From Diphasiastrum complanatum (Eukaryota; Streptophyta; Lycopodiopsida; Lycopodiales; Lycopodiaceae): a stretch of DNA of 64,000 nt. The notes under the pieces are model-generated. The model was given only the letters and a program-made list of their open reading frames with translations, ran no database searches and had not been told where the DNA came from. A program made the position numbers and the translations under genes. Below are positions 56,456 through 64,000 of this stretch, in pieces (position 1 is the stretch's first letter; every line of letters starts with the position of its first letter). Where the stretch lies: positions 1-64,000 of the forward strand of contig MU832085.1 in assembly GCA_029204225.1 (NCBI GenBank), read 5' to 3'.

Positions 56456-59390
56456 CAGATGTACTATTCAAAGGCTCTTCCTTCTTTCTTTCTCAGAATT
56501 TAGCCACATGCCACTTTCTTGAATCTCACTAGACTCAAGAAGCAAGATCTATAATGATCTTGAACTCAAAAAGATTTGGGAAAGTGTATTCTACACAATC
56601 TATTCACTTAGAATCTTGGATTTGATTTTTGGAAGTGCCAATGCCTTCCTATGATGTTTAGAATTGGTTTTAGTTTCACTCTTGAACTAAAAACATAACC
56701 CTCAAACTCTCTCACAAGGATTTGTAGGTTTAGTGTCAACTGAATCAAATCAATTCATGCATTCACAAGAACAACTCCTCAAAATGTTGGCAATAAAAAG
56801 GAGCACGAACGTGTTTCTATTAGTCTTTTTTGGCTCTGCCTTACAGGCAGGGGCACATAGTAAACACAACAAAAATTGACATGCTTGTGTTCTAGTTAAT
56901 TTTTAAAATTTCTATTTTATTTGTTCTTTTAATATGTAGGTTGATTTATAAAAATGCCATGTATTTAAAGAAAACTTTTTAAATACATTATGTTTTCAAT
57001 TCATGTTATTAAAATTTGGTTTGAAAAATAGGAGGCGAAAGTGTGGATTCGAAAAGTTCAAGAACTTTGGTTCATGATTTGAGTTTCAAGTTTCAAAATA
57101 CTACAAAGAAGTGGGTGTAAATCTTAAATTGTATCAACGAAATTGCCTACCAACAAACTTAATTACGTCGAGAATCCTATGGCAAAGTTGACTACAATGA
57201 CATATGATAGCAGGGGCTACTTTTTTTGCTTGAGAAAGCTCCCAGAGATGGTCAAATGCAAAAGTAACAAGCTTGTTTGTGCAACAATATCTATTATGTC
57301 ATAGAGATCATGTAGTACATAGAAGGACTAGATACACTGGAAGGTTTTAATACCAAAATGTCTTGTGCTCGTTTTGTCTTGCAACATGTTAACAATGTGC
57401 AAGTTCACCAACTTGTCCTTTTTCTTTAGGGAAGTTCAACTACTTCGAATAAGGAATGCTTACTTCGAATAAGGAATGCTTACGCTCAAACACATGAAGA
57501 ATAAATTCTTAGATTTCTCTTACCCTTGACATCATGGTGATGTGACAAGAGTTTGTATCAAAGGACAAGACAACTAAATTATTTTTTCACTATTATGTAG
57601 ATTAGGCTAAGAGTAGGTACACTCTTAAACTGCATCCCTTCATGGTAGTTTGAGGCCATTTGATCATGCTCCTTTTTGACTTTCTTTAGCTTTGTTGCAT
57701 TTCTATTTAGTAGATTTAGATTCACGAATTAGAACAAATGTTTACATTAGCTGGTTGGTGGACCAACCGGGAGTATATTGAAAATGTTGGTGAGTGTCGT
57801 TGGCGAGTAACTTTCTTGGGAAGCTAAATCAGATGCTTATAATTAAAGGCGTCATGGATGCTTCTAAAGACTTGAAATATAAGGAAAGGAGCAGACGAAT
57901 GCAATCAGCCAGCTTATCGATTGCTCCATTTCTATTGGCTCCCCAGCACCGACCCACCACTGCCTTTAAATACAATCAACATTCTTCAGGTAGCTGCTGG
58001 ATCTATATTGTAAATTTGCGATATTCACTGCATTCCTTTGCTGTCTAGACCTTTTCAAGCTCCTCAGACTTACACTCCAGTCACATTTATATATGGAGCT
58101 GGTTGTGCTGGTGCATCTAGTAATATCAGTGCCTTCCGTGCCTTTTTGTAAAACTTTTTCAGCTCCTCGGGCATACATTCTCCAGTCACACTCCATATAG
58201 GGAGCTGGTTTCCTAAAGTAGCTCACCAACCTTCCGTTTTTCTTGAATAATAGAAAGATGCCTGCCGCATCCAGTAGTTTCGAGGACAGAGGGATCGCAA
58301 CGTTTCATGACAGTATCACGATTCAAAGTGATTTAAGTGAGTACACTCTCTTTTATGCTCTCGAGTTTGAGTGGTCAGTGCCCACTGACGCCGTATAATT
58401 GAGAATTGCACCAGAGCAATGAGATACGGTGAAATGTTAAAACTACCAACCTGATGATGAGGTGAAGATTTCAAAGCCCAAGCGTTGGATCTTAAACGCG
58501 ATGTAGAGCATTTGCACAACCCTCGAGGGTTGAGCTAAGTGAGGCATACGCCTTAAATGCCAAGTGCCCATTACACTAACACTCTCTCGCCTGTGGCCAC
58601 ATGCATTGGCCACACGCATCACACTAACACTCTCTAGCCTCTTGGCCACATGCATGCTACTCCATCCAGATGGGCCTTAAGTTTGGGAAGCTTTCAATAC
58701 CTATTAGTGCAATATTCTAGCCAGTGACTTAATGTTTTGAGTAATTAGTTTAATATTTTATGTTTTACCAAGCTTTTTAGTTTAATTACTCTTTGCCAAT
58801 GGGCATTATTTTTCTATCTGCTTTCATCTATTCGTATATTGATGAGTTTTCCCATCCTTCAATAATCAAAGCAGGAGTTTGGGAAGTACAAGCTTATCAC
58901 ACACATGTATATTTGAAACCCTGCACTTACAAGATGTTCTAGTAAAGTTAATTCTTGGATGTTGTGCAGATCTCGGAACCACTTTTTTTTGACATTTGGG
59001 ATGTAAGCTGAGTTCATGGATGCAAACATCCGGATCTGCATGACATCCCGAAAGTTTGAGACCATGCCTTTGAACTGCAACCTTACATGGGGAATGCAAT
59101 TTTGCGAGTGATAAATATGCAAGTTTTGCGAGATAAAAGTATTATGCATGATATAAAGCGACCTCTTGTGTAAAATGGATGATCGGGATACTCGACATAG
59201 TCACAAATAATATTTAAAAAAGCTATGCATAAAGTGACATGCACACGAGCGCATTTGAGGAACTTCCAAGATGATTGTTGTTAATCATTCGAACATGCGA
59301 ACAGAAATCAACAGAATGCTAGACTTGAAAGCATGAACTAATTTTGAATCTCGATGGACTGTTGACCATTCCAAAACTAGAAACTTCTTC
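56456..59390. other. Gene-poor region with small tandem duplications
   Basis: A 20-bp unit 'acttcgaataaggaatgctt' is repeated twice at 57433-57472. A unit of about 100 bp is duplicated at 58070-58215 ('agctcctc', 'ccagtcaca', 'ggagctggtt'). A unit with 'actaacactctct-gcct' and 'ggccacatgcat' is duplicated at 58567-58655. A block at 56655-56735 ('ttcactcttgaactaaaaac') recurs at 60318-60400. No gene was recognised. Confidence 0.6.
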
Positions 59391-59393
59391 TGA

Positions 59394-59700
59394 CTAGCTA
59401 GTTTTATGCACTGGAACAACATTATTTCTAGATATTGCTAACACATGAAACAATTCATGCGTACCTACAATGGGTTGATGGATAAACATGTTCTCATCCT
59501 CATCCAGCCCCTTAACTCTGAGAAATACAAAGTACATGTGTTTACGAGGGACATGTTTGTTTGTGGACATTGTTGTAACAAAGTCATTGCATGTACATGA
59601 TGGCTCCTTGCTCAAGGTAATGGTGTAAACGTTCCCCGCCATACTACTATCAAAACTCTCCAACCATATACTTCTTTTCTCTCCGATGAAACCCGCATGA
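59394..59700 (-). pseudogene. SWIM zinc-finger gene fragment with a lost ligand
   Basis: The minus-strand frame reads SIWLESFDSSMAGNVYTITL, then PSCTCNDFV, HVPRKHMYFVFLRVKGL and a tail HQPIVGTHELFHVLAI. This is the CxC..CxH SWIM finger as found in plant SWIM/RING ubiquitin-ligase-like proteins and in MULE transposases. The third ligand is Arg (PRKH in place of PCKH), which should abolish zinc binding. The context 'GNVYTITL..PSCTC..KH..FVFLRV' fits the ligase type better than MULE. Upstream frame 59781-60074 may be part of the same gene but is not recognisable. Confidence 0.6.
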
Positions 59701-60179
59701 TCTATTTGACATGTGCATTTAGCGACAAGGCTTGCTCAAATCTCTCATTTGCTAGTTTTGGTTTGTCATCAAAATTTTGTTTACGAACTCATTGCAATTG
59801 CATTGGCAAATTTTGGAGCGATATCATTATGTATAGCCTCTTTAATAATTGTATTGGAGAGCGGAGCAATAGTATTGTCAAAAATTATGGTCTCCATATA
59901 ATATCCACCGCTAGTTAAGAGGTCCAGTTCCTCTTCTGTTAGGGTTGTACCTGTTTGTACAAACCCAACATCGCACACGTGTCTCGGATGACGTATTATA
60001 ATGTTGCTATCAAGGGTCCATGTGCAAGACACATTATTTGCACAAAACATCATTTGGTTAGTCTCACCGTTCACATGTTTTCTTTTTCCAAAGAAGCAAG
60101 GTGCTATATATGCATGAATACAATTTTCGTAAAAGCTAGTTAAAAAGTTTATTTTTCAGTTGTTAGGCAATTTATGTAA

Positions 60180-60420
60180 AATTTTTGATTTTTGGGTAAA
60201 TCATTGTATGTCATGTCTGATACATGATAGGCAAAGAAAAGGCGAAAAATGCGACACTTTGTTTTTACACGTGTTTTGTGACAGGCAAAAAAGACGACAT
60301 TGACTCTTGGAAGTTAGCTTCACTCTTGAACTAAAAACATAAGCCTCAAAACTCACTCTCTATGATTTTGAGGTTTAACAAACATCTAACACCATTCCAC
60401 ATCAAATCTATAATGAGATC
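60180..60420. repeat. Fragments of copia LTR or leader sequences
   Basis: 60225-60300 ('aggcgaaaaatgcgaca', 'tttttacacg', 'gacaggcaaaaaa') resembles the tandem unit inside the LTR at 28265-28395. 60318-60400 resembles 56655-56735. These are scraps of known repeats of this window. Confidence 0.5.
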
Positions 60421-61190
60421 AATGGATTTTCACAAAAGAAATCTTTAGGTTCACTCTTCACAAATATTGAAAAAAATCACTAAGATATGGTAAAAGTACA
60501 ACTCTAGTAGCCTCTCAATGTGAGAAGTACACTTGAACTTTACACACTAATTTGAGCTTCAATCTCTCAAGTATAATCACAGAAGGCACTTGCAAAGAAT
60601 CAATGACGAGGGTGGTTGTAGAGGATGGGAGAATGAGAAGTTCAGATCGGCTAGCAGCAAGAAGTGGTTGCGCAGCTGAAGGTGATGACTGAGTTCGTCG
60701 ATGATACATGGGAGATCAGTGGGGTAGACTTGATACTGTTGCGTACTCATCTATGACTCTGTGAAGTAGACACTTGGTGTGATGATTCAGTTGGTGCCAT
60801 CTCATAACAACTAACACTGATTCAACACAAAATCCATAAACCTTACTTTCTAGGTAAGAGGTGCCTAAGGAGGAAAGAAGACATCCAACAACAAACTGCT
60901 TCTTGGTGTTACTTTATGGCCCTCTTTATTCTCCAGAGACCGTATTATACCAGTCATAAGTTTGTATGGTCCTCTTGTCTAACTCATAGTTAGACTCAAC
61001 CAATCGGTGGAGGATGGGACAAGATCTTCTCTTTCCGAAGGTTATCAAACATCACAAAATTATTCACCAGGTGCGCAGCAGTGTCTGGAGGACAGGATCA
61101 TGAATGGCTTCTAGAAGATAGCCATCGTTTGAGTGGTACTGGTTCACTTGGGTGTCAACAAATGGTTTTATGGTGACATTTTCCTATTTA
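60420..61190. other. Unassigned stretch
   Basis: Short ORFs only. No motif or repeat noted. Confidence 0.4.
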
Positions 61191-61199
61191 TGAGATGAA

Positions 61200-61480
61200 A
61201 TCGGACATGGTTAAAAAACTATACCTATTGCAACAAAGGCGGCCTTCTACTTGCACCTGGTGCACTGCGCCTTCGAAAGTTAGTATAAAATTTAGCCTTG
61301 GCCTCGTTCCAAGTATCGAAATCCATGCTAATGAACTCCATGCTAATTTTTTTTCAGAAGGCTATGGCGGCATGAATGTCCATCGCCTTGAGCAAAGGCT
61401 CAATGAAATTTAGCCATTCAGCCACCTTTCCAGTAGGCAAAGCCATGATGTTCGTTGAGACTATAGCTCGGGGTGAAACT
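61200..61480 (-). pseudogene. Possible Ty3/gypsy-type gag fragment
   Basis: The minus-strand frame MALPTGKVAEWLNFIEPLLK, then DFDTWNEAKAKFYTNFRRRS, resembles the 'W..a...F...F' capsid core of gypsy gag proteins. It is short and stop-interrupted, so the identification is tentative. Confidence 0.3.
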
Positions 61481-61489
61481 GAGGTATCT

Positions 61490-62450
61490 GACATGATAGC
61501 AATAAGGAAACAAGTAATAACGAAGAGCAGAAGGCTAGAAAATGTATCAGAAAGGCTATTTGGAAGTTTGGTCGTGAAAAAATTTGCAAGAGCTTTGCTA
61601 GCACTGATGAGAAATGAATTCGAAATTGGCCCTTTTATAGGATACTTTCATGTTCCCTACTTATGCAACTCATACCCATGGTCATCCCAATAAAATGCGA
61701 TAAACTGATGGTGCTTCCGGTAAGTCCATCACTACAAAAGTAATGACAAACTGGATAACCGCAAGCTTCACTAGAATATCTTCTACTATGCCTTTAGGAC
61801 TGATCAGCCAACTTAATAGCAAAATTGGCAAGCTTTATCTTTGTAAGACCCCATTTAGCACATAACTTTGTAGAAATAAGATTGAATCAGGTGTGGAATG
61901 AACCTCTGCTGTAGTTTTGGTGGTTTCCAAGGCCTCTTCTTCTTGTATATCTTGAATCATGTGCCTCATGTTATGGTACTTTTTCTTCTCAGAGTTGAGA
62001 TTTAGATACACCCTTGATGCGGTAGGTAAATCACTAGCTGGCACAGATTCTGCACATGCTAGTTTAGCAACTTCTTTTGTGATTTTGAGCTTTTGTGACA
62101 ATGATCACTGGTGCACATCTGTTAAAAGAGAAAAAGTCCTCTTTTTCATTAATATTTCGAGTAGGAAGTCACCTAATAAGGCCACATACCAATAGTATTA
62201 TTAGAACAATGAATGGGTAAAACCTAGGGGTTGTTGGCCCTAGTCATTGGGGTGACCTGTTGTCGGTGCCTTATGGTTTTAGGATAGGTGCCCATGACTC
62301 ATATTTTGAAAAGCAATATGGCTTACATGCCAAAGATCTTCTCACACATTTGCTGGCCTTTGCTGCACAGCCATGGCCTGCTGTTATGCTCCAAATTTTG
62401 AAACTTCACACTAGAGCTATGATCAATCAAACTAGATGTTGCGGACTACA
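61490..62450. other. Unassigned stretch
   Basis: No recognisable gene. The frames at 61376-61693 (plus) and 61835-62101 (minus) lack motifs. Confidence 0.4.
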
Positions 62451-62464
62451 AATGGACGAGTGAG

Positions 62465-63815
62465 TTTTCTTACCACCGGCTGGGTGTCTGATGCTTTGAA
62501 GCTTCCTGCTTGTGGCGAGATGGTAAAGAAGTGGTTGGATGATGCAAAGGAGGCTGAAGCACTAAAGGATTAATTCGTGGGTGAGAAACTAACCCTCGAA
62601 TCTAGTTTTGCTCTAGAAAATGCCAAGATGCTAGTCTGATGTTGTTTTTAAGTTGGGTAGTTGAGGTGCTCACATGGCGGGTCCATCCCAAGTTTTTGAG
62701 TGGAGCCGTAGTTCAAGCGGCAATCAAGACTTACAACAATGTTATAATGAATTGGGCAGAATGGACACTGAAGCGGATCAAGCGGGATATCAATCGTTTT
62801 GTGACATGAAAGAGTAAGCGACTAGAGTTTGCTCTACCTCTTAACAAGATGATTATTGTCTGGTTGAGCTTGTCTATATTCCAGTTGATTGAATTTGGTC
62901 CAATTGCTGTTAAGAACTTGATTGTCCCCTGATTGATGTTGAAGGGCACAATATTACTCAACCACAGGATGATGACATACCAGGGAAATCCCATATGAAG
63001 ACAATGGCTAAGCGGAGGTTGCCTACCCAATCAAGGGCATGAGTAAGATAGAAAATTGTTGAGCCAAGGATTGATGTCAAAGATGATGCTGATAGGTACT
63101 CGGAGGTGAGTACCCCAATCCACGATTTTGAGGTAACGGAAGGACCGCCAGAAGATGAATTGTGGACGTTGATGATGATGTGGGTGTGAATGAGTCTCAT
63201 GCTTGTGCTGAGCCAGGTGAGGCTGCTAATCTTGGCCTTATTAATATTTCTGCGGACTTGTCTAAGAAAGTACCAGAAACTCTAGAATGCCACTATGCTC
63301 CAAAAGTCGCTGAACCCGAATAGACTGTTGCTGCGAACATTGATGCTGGAGGTTCAGAACCACCTGGGTTCATGAAGATACGTACCCACCTATTGTTGTT
63401 GAGAAGATTGCTTCTAAAAAAGGACAGTTGGTACCTTACACTCCTATTGATGCACAATAGGTGCTTTATGATTTTGGCGATACTACACCATAGGGTGTTC
63501 GGTTGTAGACACGAATGATGGTATCAACGACAGATGCAGAACAATGGCTTGTAGCTAAGTGTGTTGACGTTGAATGGGTTGATGTCGGGATTGAAAGAAC
63601 CCCTTTGCTAAATACTCAATTGTTGAAGTGCCTTACTGGTAAAACGAGAGGAATCACTTAGTGGAGATGCTTAAAGGAAATCTGGAAGCTAGCGAGACAA
63701 AATTGGCATTGCTGAAGGCTGACAATAGCAACTTATGTGAAAAGTTGTTAGGGGTTGAGGGGCATTTAGCGGTGTTGCTAACCAAGTTGGATGTATGGAA
63801 AAAAAAGACATGTCA
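62465..63815 (+). pseudogene. Fragmented coiled-coil-rich coding sequence
   Basis: Pieces in several plus-strand frames show coding-like composition: GWVSDALKLPACGEMVKKWL (near 62475), VEPRIDVKDDADRYSEVSTP (near 63060) and a heptad-like ETKLALLKADNSNLCEKLLG (near 63690). Frequent stops. Probably the accessory or gag part of a retrotransposon; I cannot assign it to a family. Confidence 0.3.
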
Positions 63816-63821
63816 AATCAA

Positions 63822-64000
63822 GAGGTATGGCACAAGAGATTGGGGCATCTCAACTTCAAGTCATTGGAGGTGATGGCAAAAAGGCAAGTGGTTCTTAGTC
63901 TTCCCAAATCTTTGTCAAGCATTGGTCATGTTTGTGAGCAACATGCACTTTCTAGGTCACATAGGTTACCTTACAAGAGATCTACATCTAGATCAAATAA
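63822..64000 (+). pseudogene. pol: Copia pre-integrase domain, running off the window
   Basis: EVWHKRLGHLNFKSLEVMAK, then VCEQHALSRSHRLPYK is the HHCC pre-integrase zinc finger of copia (WHKRLGH..C..C), with the second Cys of the pair replaced by His. It is open to the window edge, so the integrase core may follow outside. Confidence 0.85.

Noticed and set aside
1-64000. CRISPR arrays, rRNA or tRNA genes
   Set aside because: No regularly spaced identical repeats with unique spacers. No cloverleaf with conserved A/B boxes or rRNA core sequence noticed. TGGTATCAGAGC hits are primer-binding sites, not tRNA genes.

Overview
This window looks like nuclear DNA of a land plant with a large, repeat-rich genome. 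The evidence is AT-rich intergenic DNA, dense and nested Ty1/copia elements with the plant-type primer site TGGTATCAGAGC, one Ty3/gypsy remnant, short introns with GT..AG ends, and no operon-like arrangement. I recognise no intact host gene. The species cannot be named from the sequence.

Layout. 1-11205: a decayed copia gag scrap, a dispersed repeat whose inverted partner lies near 30 kb, about 4.3 kb of degenerate tandem repeat built on an 'ATCACTCGAGATAGCTCAA'-like core, a poly-C/(CT)n microsatellite and a 430-bp duplication. 11206-28547: duplicated and rearranged DNA. Copies A and B of a 3.2-kb segment carrying a decayed EnSpm-like (CMC) transposase lie in the window, and copy A is broken in two and scrambled together with a copia element (13486-19420). 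Matching target-site duplications (agaac) let the original order be worked out. 28548-43303: further copia pieces (28.5, 32.9, 35.0-38.1 and 38.1-39.1 kb), a minisatellite and a gypsy pol remnant.

Main discovery, 43308-50500: a 7193-bp DNA transposon with 33-bp terminal inverted repeats (30 of 33 matching, starting TTAGAGGAGTTCTC) and a TGCA target duplication. It sits inside a copia protease/integrase reading frame, and the two halves of that frame rejoin across it. It carries three genes. Gene A (minus) encodes a histone H3 fold of centromeric (CENH3-like) character, fused through a basic and proline-rich linker to a Ulp1/SUMO-protease-like domain. Gene B (plus, two exons) encodes an acidic protein of unknown family. 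Gene C (minus, four exons) encodes a putative transposase with a coiled-coil N-terminus and an inserted CxxC motif. A and B diverge from an 830-bp region packed with ACGTG palindromes and repeated TGCGATAT motifs. All three genes carry stops or frameshifts, so this copy is decayed, but the architecture is clear. I know of no described transposon with a histone H3-Ulp1 fusion.

50505-64000: the other half of the interrupted copia, LTR and primer-site remnants, a copia gag on the minus strand (55472-56455), a SWIM-finger gene fragment with one ligand Cys lost (59.4-59.7 kb), a possible gypsy gag scrap, coiled-coil fragments, and a copia pre-integrase domain running off the right edge.
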